Shown: positions 1 to 6,535, numbered from the stretch's first letter. The stretch: DNA of 10,707 bases from Clostridiaceae bacterium (GCA_012800515.1 JAAZJE010000134.1:1-10707), one strand, 5' to 3'. Translations and numbers: made by a program. Notes: generated by a model from the letters alone, not told the origin.

Positions 1-840
1 TTCGTTCCCGATCCACAGCGCCGCCGGAAAATCATACGTGACCTCGTCACAGGCCTCCCCGGTCGCCGCCGCGGCAATATTCGCGCAGGAACGTTCGCGC
101 AAATAACCCAGCGCCTCGCCGCTGCTCTCAGCCGTCGCGATCGGCAACGCAAAGGCCGAGCCCATCGACGCGCGCACGCACTTTGCCGACAGGGGCTTCG
201 CTCCGCCAATTCCGATCACCAGCCGACAACCCAGCGCATCCGCCGTCCGAATCATCGTTCCGACATTGGTCGGATCCTGAACCTCTTCCAGCACCAGCAC
301 CGGCTCGAGCATTCCGTCACGCCAAATCGTCGCGTCTTCCTCGCCCAATTTCGGCAAAGCTGGTTGTTCTACCACTGCCAGGCAATCCGCCGGGCTCTCG
401 AGGCTTCCCAACTTTCGGTATAAGGGCGCGCTCATGAATATCGCCGTCGACGCGGGTTGCCCTGATCTGCCGCCACTAGCCGCATCGCTCGACCCCGCGG
501 AAGCGCCGCTCGCTACATCGCTCGACCCGGAACGGCCCGACTCGCCGGATCCGCCGCTCAGCCGCCCGAGTAACGCATCGACCGCCGAACCCGCCGCCAC
601 ATACCTGCACACGGGCTGCGCCGCCGTACCGCCGGCTTGGCCGATAAAATCATCGGGCAAAGGCAGGATCAGCAACTGCGGCACTACTCCGCAATTGAGA
701 GCGGTATGAATCATGCGACTGCCCTCGAGCAGCAGATGATTCGCAAAGCAACCCTTACCCCGACCGGCGCTCAAACGCACCAGGTCGCGGGTCAGCGCAT
801 TCGCCGCACTCGTTATCACCGCTAAGTCGGAAAGTGACAA
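1..840 (-). CDS. SpoU/TrmH-family RNA methyltransferase, 3' end cut by window edge
   Basis: Likely an S-adenosylmethionine-dependent 2'-O-ribose methyltransferase acting on rRNA or tRNA; the exact target cannot be read from sequence. The 280 visible residues show the SPOUT fold motifs in order: motif 1 with DPTNVGTMIRTADALG at 189-204 (Asn192 and Arg198 are the usual catalytic positions), motif 2 with CVRASMGSAFALP at 221-233, and the start of motif 3, LWIGNE at 275-280, exactly at the window edge. Residues 1-90 fit the N-terminal substrate-binding domain of this family. The linker at about 94-127 is an unusual Ser/Gly/Ala stretch. I chose the TTG start at 840-838 because GAGGGA lies 6 bases upstream; the nearby in-phase ATG at 866-864 belongs to another frame that stops quickly. 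The gene follows rplT by 41 bases, the order seen in many Clostridia. Family certain, start and substrate inferred. Confidence 0.9.
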   Translation of the reverse strand, partial: MSLSDLAVITSAANALTRDLVRLSAGRGKGCFANHLLLEGSRMIHTALNCGVVPQLLILPLPDDFIGQAGGTAAQPVCRYVAAGSAVDALLGRLSGGSGESGRSGSSDVASGASAGSSDAASGGRSGQPASTAIFMSAPLYRKLGSLESPADCLAVVEQPALPKLGEEDATIWRDGMLEPVLVLEEVQDPTNVGTMIRTADALGCRLVIGIGGAKPLSAKCVRASMGSAFALPIATAESSGEALGYLRERSCANIAAAATGEACDEVTYDFPAALWIGNE

Positions 841-881
841 AACAAATCCCTCGGCACCGACGCCATATATTTCCGGTCGGA

Positions 882-1244
882 CTAGCCGGCCTGGAGCGCG
901 TCCATGGCACGATCGCAGATCGAGCCGAAAGCGGCCGGATCCGATACGGCGAGCTCTGCCAGAACCTTACGATCCAAATCGATCTGCGCCTTTTTCAGGC
1001 CGTTGATCAGGCGGCTGTAATTGATGCCGTTCGCGCGCGCCGCGGCGTTTATTCTGGCGATCCAAAGCCGGCGGAAGTCGCGCTTCTTCGTGCGGCGATC
1101 GCGATAAGCGTAGGCCAGCGACTTCATCACCTGCTGGTTCGCTACGCGGAAAACCTTGCTCTTGTGGCCGAAGTAACCCTTGGCCTGCTTCAATACTTTT
1201 TTGTGGCGCCGACGCGAAGTCACGCCTCTTTTAACACGTGCCAT
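882..1244 (-). CDS. rplT: 50S ribosomal protein L20
   Basis: L20 binds 23S rRNA early in assembly of the large subunit and, in several bacteria, represses its own operon. The 120-residue product has the usual length and the basic N-terminus MARVKRGVTSRRRHKKVLKQ, followed by the family's conserved AKGYFGHKS and the DRRTKKRDFRRLWIARINAAAR stretch at about 49-70. The ATG is preceded by GAGG about 9 bases upstream. The gene lies 26 bases after rpmI in the standard infC-rpmI-rplT order, so co-transcription is expected. Nothing in the coding sequence looks disturbed. In B. subtilis L20 controls this operon by attenuation in the infC leader, and the leader here has a matching layout. Confidence 0.98.
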   Translation of the reverse strand: MARVKRGVTSRRRHKKVLKQAKGYFGHKSKVFRVANQQVMKSLAYAYRDRRTKKRDFRRLWIARINAAARANGINYSRLINGLKKAQIDLDRKVLAELAVSDPAAFGSICDRAMDALQAG

Positions 1245-1270
1245 ATTCCTTTACCTCACTTCATCCGAAA

Positions 1271-1474
1271 CTAAGCCTTCTTGTACGGGATCATCTGCCG
1301 GACAACGGCGGCATCCCCCGGGCTCGCAACCGTAGTACCGCGCAGATCGCGCTTACGTTTGGCTGTCTTGTGCGTCAACTTGTGCTTTTTACCGGCACGA
1401 GAACGCACAATGAGACCGGTGCCCGATACCTTAAATCTTTTCTTCGATGAACTATGTGTTTTCTGTTTTGCCAT
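1271..1474 (-). CDS. rpmI: 50S ribosomal protein L35
   Basis: L35 is a small basic protein of the large ribosomal subunit. The 67-residue product starts MAKQKTHSSSKKRFKVSGTG and continues with the KKHKLTHKTAKRKRDLRG core and a C-terminal MIPYKKA, all typical of the family; the length is normal (about 64-66). The ATG has AGGAG 5 bases upstream. It sits between infC (146-base gap) and rplT (26-base gap). The upstream gap can fold into a branched RNA structure, listed separately, which may affect translation of L35 and L20. Confidence 0.97.
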   Translation of the reverse strand: MAKQKTHSSSKKRFKVSGTGLIVRSRAGKKHKLTHKTAKRKRDLRGTTVASPGDAAVVRQMIPYKKA

Positions 1475-1620
1475 ACTATCTCCTATATCTTATTCACAAA
1501 TTCACAGTTTTCTCACTTGCCGGCCGTTTCTCCCGCTCGCGGCGGAACTCCGCCTGCCGGCAATATCTTTTTCTTTAACAAAACCCTATTTGTCGTCGGA
1601 GTCTTTCTTGCCGTCGAACC
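1475..1620 (-). other. infC-rpmI intercistronic RNA structure
   Basis: In the transcribed strand an 8-base perfect inverted repeat (1556-1563 with 1517-1524, TTGCCGGC/GCCGGCAA) encloses a second 5-bp GC hairpin (1550-1554 with 1541-1545, loop of 4). No U-tract follows, so it does not look like a terminator. In E. coli, L20 represses rpmI-rplT by binding RNA just upstream of rpmI, so a translational control or RNA-processing role is possible here. The 5' part of the gap also holds a leftover copy of the infC tail repeat. Confidence 0.45.
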
Positions 1621-1735
1621 TCACTCGTCGTCGGAGCCCTTCTCGTCGCCGGAACTCTTCTCATCATCGGAACCCTTCTTCCCGCCGGAATCCTTCTTGC
1701 CGCCGGAGCCCTTCTTGCCGCCGGAATCCGAACGG
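1585..1735 (-). repeat. 18-bp tandem repeat at the 3' end of infC
   Basis: About seven imperfect copies of an 18-bp unit (consensus in the + strand close to GCCGGAGCCCTTCTTGCC) encode the S-G-G-K-K-G / S-D-D-E-K-G hexapeptide tail of IF-3. One 17-base copy at the stop codon and a further 18-base copy beyond it (about 1588-1605) continue past the TGA at 1621-1623 in a shifted frame, ending in TAG near 1585. This suggests the array is older than the present stop codon. Confidence 0.75.
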
Positions 1736-2247
1736 ATCGGCGCCAGGAACATCGTCATGAAGCGACCCTCCATCATCGGACGGCGGTCAATCTCTCCTAC
1801 CTCGGACAGTCGCTCGGCAATTTCCTCCATCAGCTCATAACCCTGACTCTGATAGGCCATCTCCCGACCGCGGAAGCGAATCGAGATCTTAACGCGGTTG
1901 CCTTCTCCCAAAAAGCGGGAGGCGTGGCGTAATTTGAACTGCAAATCGTGCTCCTCCGTCGTCAGTCTGAACCCGACTTCCTTGACCTCAACCACTTTCT
2001 GATTGCGTCTGGCCTCGCGCGCACGCTTGGACTGCTCGAACTGATATCGACCGTAATCCATAATCCGACAAACCGGATTATCCGGACGCGGCGATATCAA
2101 GACCAGATCCAGGCCCGCGTCATCCGCGCGTCTTTGAGCCTCCTCAATCGGCACAATGCCGACCATCGTACCGTTCTCGTCGATCAATCGCACCTCGCGG
2201 AACCTGATCTCTCTGTTTACCTGCATGCCTTCACTCTTGCGGGCTAT
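1621..2247 (-). CDS. infC: Translation initiation factor IF-3 with repeat tail, ATA start
   Basis: IF-3 binds the 30S subunit, prevents premature 50S joining and checks the start codon. Residues 1-171 (numbered from the ATA) match the complete factor: NREIRFREVRLIDENG at 11-26, PVCRIMDYGRYQFEQ in the N-domain, KVVEVKEV linker, and the C-domain with VKISIRFRGREM at 119-130 and EGRFMTMFLAP at 160-170. A tail of about 35 residues, rich in Gly/Lys then Asp/Glu/Lys, follows and is unusual for the family. Start choice: GGGAGGTGAT, almost fully complementary to the 16S rRNA 3' end, ends 4 bases before ATA at 2247-2245 (8 bases from GGAGG). A GTG at 2256 overlaps that site, and the ATG at 2226 lacks a good one. 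E. coli infC begins with the rare AUU, so an AUA start would be a variant of a known autoregulatory device. Family certain, start inferred. Confidence 0.93.
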   Translation of the reverse strand: MARKSEGMQVNREIRFREVRLIDENGTMVGIVPIEEAQRRADDAGLDLVLISPRPDNPVCRIMDYGRYQFEQSKRAREARRNQKVVEVKEVGFRLTTEEHDLQFKLRHASRFLGEGNRVKISIRFRGREMAYQSQGYELMEEIAERLSEVGEIDRRPMMEGRFMTMFLAPIRSDSGGKKGSGGKKDSGGKKGSDDEKSSGDEKGSDDE

Positions 2248-2253
2248 GCTTAT

Positions 2254-2260
2254 CACCTCC
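2254..2260 (-). promoter_or_regulatory. Strong Shine-Dalgarno site deciding the infC start
   Basis: GGGAGGTGAT on the minus strand spans 2261-2252 and contains GGAGGTGAT, the near-perfect complement of the 16S rRNA tail. It physically covers the GTG at 2256-2254, excluding that codon as a start paired with this site, and sits 8 bases from ATA at 2247. Its GGAG can also pair with CTCC of the upstream terminator arm, so the site might be masked in some RNA conformations. Confidence 0.8.
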
Positions 2261-2261
2261 C

Positions 2262-2301
2262 AACAAAATAATAAGGAGCGCCCGCACCCGAACGCTCCTC
2301 A
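2262..2301 (-). terminator. Intrinsic terminator hairpin in the infC leader
   Basis: In the transcribed strand, 2299-2293 (AGGAGCG) pairs perfectly with 2280-2274 (CGCTCCT), a 7-bp GC-rich stem with a 12-base loop, followed at once by the U-rich tract TTATTATTTTGTT down to 2261. It sits between the promoter at 2430-2458 and the infC ribosome site, the position expected of an attenuator. B. subtilis infC is controlled by L20 at such a leader terminator. Confidence 0.75.
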
Positions 2302-2423
2302 ATTTACTCTGTCAACATTTGCCGCGGATGAGAGATAAATCCCTTTCCGAGCAATCGGCGTATAAACTGTGGCAACCTTTTCGCTCGCGCTTAAGGTGAG
2401 AAGCGGGTGCTCCTGCTTTCGCG
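2302..2423 (-). promoter_or_regulatory. infC operon leader with antiterminator segments (L20-leader-like)
   Basis: Within about 120 transcribed bases, CGCTTCTCA (2405-2397) can form 9 pairs, one of them G-U, with TGAGGAGCG (2301-2293), the 5' arm of the terminator; this would be an antiterminator. The same segment can instead pair with AGGAGC (2414-2409) in a 6-bp, 4-base-loop hairpin, an anti-antiterminator. Three mutually exclusive helices are a standard attenuator layout. That L20 is the ligand is inferred from the operon, not from a recognised binding motif. Confidence 0.55.
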
Positions 2424-2429
2424 ACGCTC

Positions 2430-2458
2430 ATGATAACCCATGGGCGAAAACATGTCAA
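2430..2458 (-). promoter_or_regulatory. Sigma-A type promoter of infC-rpmI-rplT
   Basis: On the minus strand TTGACA (2458-2453) is followed after exactly 17 bases by TATCAT (2435-2430). The -35 is perfect and the -10 matches 5 of 6. Transcription would start near 2423 and give a leader of about 175 bases before infC. Confidence 0.8.
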
Positions 2459-2460
2459 AT

Positions 2461-2497
2461 TGCGGAACAAATTGCAGAACAAATTTGCAGAACAAAC
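2461..2497. repeat. Three tandem 12-13 bp repeats abutting the infC -35 box
   Basis: Three head-to-tail copies of a TGC(A/G)GAACAAA unit start at 2461, 2473 and 2486. The array begins 2 bases upstream of the -35 hexamer. Position and spacing (about one helical turn plus) would suit a regulator site or an A/T-containing upstream element, but no known operator was recognised. Confidence 0.6.
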
Positions 2498-2634
2498 GAA
2501 CGGACGCTCAATGTTAACGGACGGCCAACGGACGGCGTTAACCCGGACATGTCAACCTAGTGTACCGCGCACACCTCGCACACCTCGTGTACCACGCACC
2601 GCACAACGAAGGCGCAAGTCGACGCACGAGTCAG

Positions 2635-2745
2635 GCGATGTTGCAGAACCTGGAATTTTGCCACGAAGCCGGGCGCGTCAGCAACTTTTGAATCCGGCAT
2701 ATAAAGCAATGTTGCAAAAGCGGGTGTTTTGCCACGAAGCCGGGC
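2635..2745. repeat. Pair of 40-bp direct repeats
   Basis: Copies at 2635-2674 and 2706-2745 are spaced 71 bases apart. Both ends are conserved (GC(G/A)ATGTTGCA at the left, TTTTGCCACGAAGCCGGGC at the right) while about 14 central bases differ. Conserved ends around a variable middle are unlike simple tandem slippage. The right end, read on the minus strand, resembles the core of the 81-base repeats at 9197-9400. Confidence 0.65.
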
Positions 2746-2868
2746 AAAGCGGTGGGTTCTGATTGCTGTGCGCAAAACCGAAGCGCTACGGTACTAAGAA
2801 CCAGGGGCGGGTGCGGTACTACTTTCGGCAATCACGCAGGATCCGCGCCGCTGGGGAGTATTAGCGAA

Positions 2869-3141
2869 GCCGGCGGCGTTTTATGGAACTGGCAACGCGG
2901 TTTTCGGCAACTTTGCAGTTTGCGTCCCGCCAGAGACCATTGCCGGAACCGGTGCGGGCACTAAAGTTGCAAACTTGCCGAAAGGCTCGCTTTGTAGGAG
3001 GCGCTAACAGCGGTTTTAGGAGGCTGCCGGCGGCGTTTTAGGGAACTGGCAACGCGGTTTTCGGCAACTTTGCAGTTTGCGTCCCGCCAGAGACCGTTGC
3101 CGGAACCGGCGCAGGCACTAAAGTTGCAAACTTGCCGAAAG
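2869..3141. repeat. Two 116-bp direct repeats, each able to form a long hairpin
   Basis: Copies at 2869-2984 and 3026-3141 are offset by 157 bases and differ at about four positions. Inside each, TTTCGGCAA, one mismatch, then TTTGCA (2902-2917 in copy 1) pairs with TGCAAA, mismatch, TTGCCGAAA (2968-2983): 15 pairs around about 50 bases. There is no coding frame and no target-site duplication that I can see. It could be a REP- or MITE-like element, or a structured RNA. Confidence 0.75.
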
Positions 3142-3275
3142 AGTAACTGACTGACTCGGCTAACCATGCCTTCCGAGTGCGGTGGGTGACTGTGCGCGGT
3201 GGTAGCGCTTAGAAGAACTTTTTTCAAAGTTTTTTCGAAGCTTTTTCCGAAGCTTTAACTCAAACTTCATTTGTT

Positions 3276-4793
3276 TTACTTACCGAACACCACTGCATAT
3301 TCGACTTTCTTATGTCTGTCCGGATAGGATGTGATTAGATTAACATTCTGCGTTAGCTTGTTCCATTGTGCTTCCGTGCCGGCGAAATATATGGTTTTCA
3401 ACGAATCGCAGCCGGAAAAAGCAAAACTGGTCGACGTCTTATCTTCCCCTATGTTGGTGAGCGAGGCCGGAATTACAATTGACTCAAGTGAGCGGCAATT
3501 TTCAAACGCGTTTGCCCCGATGCCGGTGACCGAGGAAGGAAGTTCGAGCGACTTTAGTGAGGTGCAGTGGCCGAACATAAACGCCTCAATGCCGTTAAGC
3601 GAGGGCGGAAGCTTGATTGACTCGAGCGATTTGCAACCATAAAACGCTCTTTCCCCAATGCTCGTGACCGAAGGCGGCAGTTCAATCGACTTTAGCGAGC
3701 CGCAACCGGAAAACGCGCTTACCCCAATGCTCGTGACCGTCAACCCGTCGAGTTGCTCGGGCACGGACAGGTCGGTGCTATCGCCGACGTATTTTGTCAG
3801 TTCTGTGTAAGATTGATTAAGCAACACATATTTGCAACCGTCGGACGTCTTGTACAACGGTCTGTCGTTGCCTTTATGATCTTTAATCCTTGTCTGTTCC
3901 GGAAAGGCATTATCACCACAGAAATTCAGCCTATACGGAACTATAGCTTCGGATAATGAGTCGCATCCGTAAAACGCGGTCATCCCTATACTAGTGACCG
4001 AGGGCGGAAGCTCGACTGACTCGAGTAAGCTACAGCCCCTAAACGCGGCTCTCTCAATGCCGGTGAGCGAGGACGGAAACTCGAGCGACTTTAGTGAGCC
4101 GCAACCGCAAAACGCACACTCTCCTATGTTCGTAACCGAGGACGGGAGCTCGACTGACTCCAGTGAGCGGCAGTCAATAAACGTGCCCGTCTCAATGCCG
4201 GTGACCGAGGGCGGAAGCTTGATTGACTTTAGTGATTCGCAGTAAGCAAACGCAAATCCTCCTATGCTGATGACCGAGGACGGGAGCTCGACTGAATCCA
4301 GTGCGCAGCGAAGAAACGCGCAGTTCCCTATACTAGTGACCGAAGGAGGAAGGTTGATGGATGTCAGTGGGCAACCGGAAAGCGCGTATTCCCCTATGTC
4401 GGTGAGCGAGGACGGAAGCTCGATTGACGCCAGTGAGTAGCAGTTCCTAAACGCACTATCCCCAATGCTCGTAACCGAGGACGGGAGCTTGATTGATGTC
4501 AGCGATTCGCAACTATAAAACGCTCTTTCCCCGATGTCGATGACTTTTTTGCCGTCTATTTTCTCCGGAATAGTGAGTGTTGCCGGCGAGTTGCTTTTAT
4601 CCCAGCCGCTGATTTCGATCGTGTTGTCCGTAAAGACGTCGTATATGTATCCCGCCGGATTCGCCGAAACAACACCTCTCTCCTTTATTATCTTTTCTTT
4701 TTTTCCACTGCTTTCGTCTTTTGCACCGCATCCTGTCAAAGCTGTCAGTACCAACAATAGCGCCAACGCAACACTAAAAAGTTTCTTGTTCAT
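3276..4793 (-). CDS. BspA-type leucine-rich-repeat lipoprotein
   Basis: Probably a surface lipoprotein; LRR_5/BspA proteins of oral and gut bacteria often mediate binding, but no ligand can be inferred. The 505-residue product begins with a type II signal peptide: MNKK, hydrophobic core at 5-19, lipobox LTGC with lipidated Cys22. About 13 repeats of roughly 23 residues follow, with consensus C.SL.SI.LPSSVTSIG..AF, at about 87-297 and again at 351-485. Between them, about 298-350 breaks the pattern with a non-repeat segment. The ATG has GGGAG about 7 bases upstream. Codon and base use look less GC-rich than in glmM or cdaA. It is a single gene with its own promoter, between glmM and the infC operon, and has no obvious functional tie to either. 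The internal repetition leaves it open to copy-number change. Confidence 0.93.
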   Translation of the reverse strand: MNKKLFSVALALLLVLTALTGCGAKDESSGKKEKIIKERGVVSANPAGYIYDVFTDNTIEISGWDKSNSPATLTIPEKIDGKKVIDIGERAFYSCESLTSIKLPSSVTSIGDSAFRNCYSLASIELPSSLTDIGEYALSGCPLTSINLPPSVTSIGNCAFLRCALDSVELPSSVISIGGFAFAYCESLKSIKLPPSVTGIETGTFIDCRSLESVELPSSVTNIGECAFCGCGSLKSLEFPSSLTGIERAAFRGCSLLESVELPPSVTSIGMTAFYGCDSLSEAIVPYRLNFCGDNAFPEQTRIKDHKGNDRPLYKTSDGCKYVLLNQSYTELTKYVGDSTDLSVPEQLDGLTVTSIGVSAFSGCGSLKSIELPPSVTSIGERAFYGCKSLESIKLPPSLNGIEAFMFGHCTSLKSLELPSSVTGIGANAFENCRSLESIVIPASLTNIGEDKTSTSFAFSGCDSLKTIYFAGTEAQWNKLTQNVNLITSYPDRHKKVEYAVVFGK

Positions 4794-4897
4794 TTTGAGC
4801 TCCCCCGCTCATTGGTTCATCAACCGTAAACGAAAATTGCCCCATCATTGTCTGCCAACCCCTACGGTTTACAGTAAAGGATATTTTATCAAGCACT

Positions 4898-4925
4898 TTT
4901 ATAAAAAGCTATGAAGCGCTTTCAA
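4898..4925 (-). promoter_or_regulatory. Promoter of the LRR lipoprotein gene
   Basis: On the minus strand TTGAAA (4925-4920) and TATAAA (4903-4898) are separated by 16 bases in an AT-rich pocket of an otherwise GC-rich region. The resulting leader would be about 100 bases before the ATG at 4793. Confidence 0.65.
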
Positions 4926-4977
4926 CGACATATATTTATGGGGCTACAGGATTCGGCGCGTCGCAATAGGTGCGGCA

Positions 4978-5003
4978 TCACTCACGCTTGCTCACTCACG
5001 CTT
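4978..5003. repeat. 12-bp duplication of the end of glmM
   Basis: TCACTCACGCTT occurs at 4978-4989 and 4992-5003. On the minus strand this is AAG CGT GAG TGA, the last three codons and stop of glmM, followed by GC and the same 12 bases again. It looks like a small tandem duplication. No terminator hairpin is visible after glmM. Confidence 0.7.
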
Positions 5004-6479
5004 ATCACGGACAGCTTCGAGAGCGGCGCGCAGTTCCTCGGCGGCGGCGCGGACTGTCGCCTCTTCGCGGCCCTCAACCATGATGCGGACGATCGGCTCG
5101 GTGCCCGAAGGACGAACGAGAATGCGGGCGATGCCCGGGCGGGTCTTCATCTCGGCGATCAGATCTAGGACGGGCGGAGCGGTGGCGAGAGCGCGCTTGA
5201 CTGCGGCATTGACGGCGCCGTCGGGATCCTCCGGAACCGTTACGTGGGTATTGTACTGCGGGAAAGTCTGCCAGTCGGAGAGGGCGGCGCGGGTGTCCAT
5301 GCCGTAGGCACGCAGGGCCTTGAGCAGGATCAGAGCAGTCAGGATGCCGTCGCCGGTGTTGGCGAATTCGCGGATAATAATGTGGCCGGATTGTTCGCCG
5401 CCCAGGCCGTAGCCGCTCGCGACCATTTCGTGCATGACGTGACGGTCGCCGACGCCGGTGCGGACAACGCGGATGCTGCGACGGGCACAGAAGTCTTCCA
5501 GCCCGGAATTGCTCATTACCGTCGCGACGACGGTGTCGCCGGGCAGATCATTTTGCTCCTTGAGGTGGTCGGCGATGATGGCCATGATTTGGTCGCCGTC
5601 CAGAACTGCGCCGGAAGACGAACAGACCAGCAGGCGGTCGGCGTCGCCGTCGAAAGCTAGGGCGATATGGCTGCCGGTCGCCACGGTTATGGCGCTCAGT
5701 CGTTCGACATTAGTCGAGCCGCAGTTTCGGTTAATGTTCAAACCGTCCGGCACGCTGGCCGTGAGGATCAGATTGGCACCGAGTTCGCTGAACACTTCGG
5801 GTGCAACTTGTGCGGCGGCACCGTTGGCACAGTCCAACACTATATTGTAGCCCTGCAGGGAAATATCGGCAGCGTTCAGCAAGTGTTCCTTGTAAATGCC
5901 GAGAGCCAAATCCCAATTGATCATACGGCCGACTTCGTGCCCCTGGGGCGGAGCGGCACCGTTTCCTTCAAGGACGGCGTCGATATGAGCCTCCAGGCGA
6001 TCTTCCGCCTCGACGGTTAGCTTGTAGCCGGAGGCGTCGACGATCTTGATGCCGTTGTATTCGCTGGGGTTGTGGGAAGCCGAAATCATCGCCCCGGCGG
6101 AGAATTTGCCCCGTTCGGTCAGGAAGGACAACGCCGCCGTCGGCAGAACACCGCCCATCCAGACATCGGCACCGGCGGAGCAGATGCCCGCCGCCAACGC
6201 CGCCGAGAGCATGCCCCCGGACAGGCGCGTGTCCATACCGATGAGAATACGCAGACGTGAAGGATCTGCGATTCCGGCAACACCGCCGGCCAAATCACCT
6301 GCTTTGTCACCGATGGCGGCACTGTCAGCTTCGCCGGCAGAACTACCCCCGACGGAATTACACCCCGTCTGCTCCCGCAAAAAGGCCACTAAAGCGCGAC
6401 CCATAGCCAGCGCGAAGTCCGGCGTCAGTTCCTGATTGGCAACTCCGCGCGCACCGTCCGTACCGAAATATTTCCCCAT
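4992..6479 (-). CDS. glmM: Phosphoglucosamine mutase
   Basis: Interconverts glucosamine-6-phosphate and glucosamine-1-phosphate, the cytoplasmic step toward UDP-GlcNAc and peptidoglycan. The 495 residues hold all four active-site segments: GTDGARG at 6-12, the phosphoserine loop AMISASHNP at 130-138 (Ser135), the metal loop DGDADR at 277-282, the sugar loop GEQSGH at 361-366, and the phosphate-binding RPSGTEP at 456-462. GlmM is usually about 445-450 residues; the excess is mostly an Ala/Gly/Asp/Ser-rich insert at about 39-73 in domain 1. The start is fixed by the N-terminal motif, though AGGGG lies rather far (11 bases) upstream. It follows the cdaA-cdaR fusion by 71 bases. In B. subtilis and relatives cdaA-cdaR-glmM form one operon and GlmM can bind and inhibit CdaA. 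Confidence 0.97.
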   Translation of the reverse strand: MGKYFGTDGARGVANQELTPDFALAMGRALVAFLREQTGCNSVGGSSAGEADSAAIGDKAGDLAGGVAGIADPSRLRILIGMDTRLSGGMLSAALAAGICSAGADVWMGGVLPTAALSFLTERGKFSAGAMISASHNPSEYNGIKIVDASGYKLTVEAEDRLEAHIDAVLEGNGAAPPQGHEVGRMINWDLALGIYKEHLLNAADISLQGYNIVLDCANGAAAQVAPEVFSELGANLILTASVPDGLNINRNCGSTNVERLSAITVATGSHIALAFDGDADRLLVCSSSGAVLDGDQIMAIIADHLKEQNDLPGDTVVATVMSNSGLEDFCARRSIRVVRTGVGDRHVMHEMVASGYGLGGEQSGHIIIREFANTGDGILTALILLKALRAYGMDTRAALSDWQTFPQYNTHVTVPEDPDGAVNAAVKRALATAPPVLDLIAEMKTRPGIARILVRPSGTEPIVRIMVEGREEATVRAAAEELRAALEAVRDKRE

Positions 6480-6535
6480 ACTGATTATTTCCCCTGCTTA
6501 TTGATATTGATTGATTTAATTGTCACTGATTGGTT

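Larger units (their letters stand above)
2498..3275. other. Gene-free repeat-rich intergenic region
   Basis: About 780 bases between the end of the LRR lipoprotein gene and the infC promoter. Open frames here are short, overlap on both strands, lack convincing ribosome sites and match no family I know. The stretch holds a duplicated AACGGACGG motif near 2517-2540, two 40-bp repeats, two 116-bp hairpin repeats, and a T-rich run of 11-12 bp units at about 3218-3256. It may be eroded repeat elements. No terminator with a convincing stem was found for the LRR gene. Confidence 0.6.

Noticed and set aside
834..1274. Plus-strand 146-codon frame opposite rplT
   Set aside because: It is a shadow of the highly conserved rplT gene on the other strand.
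1621..2256. infC starting at GTG 2256
   Set aside because: The GTG lies within the GGGAGGTGAT site itself, so it cannot be used with that site, and no other ribosome site precedes it.
2281..2310. Promoter using TTGACA near 2309
   Set aside because: There is no -10 match at 16-18 bases and the region forms the attenuator stem; the promoter at 2430-2458 is far better.
2635..3141. CRISPR array
   Set aside because: Repeats occur only in pairs, are 40 or 116 bases long, and lack regular spacers.
2869..3141. Insertion sequence
   Set aside because: No transposase frame and no flanking target duplication; the hairpin arms could at most mark a small non-autonomous element.
2369..3227. Several 60-110 codon open frames on both strands in the repeat region
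   Set aside because: They overlap each other, run through repeats, lack good ribosome sites and contain no recognisable family; GC-rich DNA gives such frames by chance.
3218..3256. Intrinsic terminator after the LRR gene
   Set aside because: The segment is a set of short T-rich (plus strand) repeats giving only weak AT stems and no U-tract in the direction of the LRR transcript.
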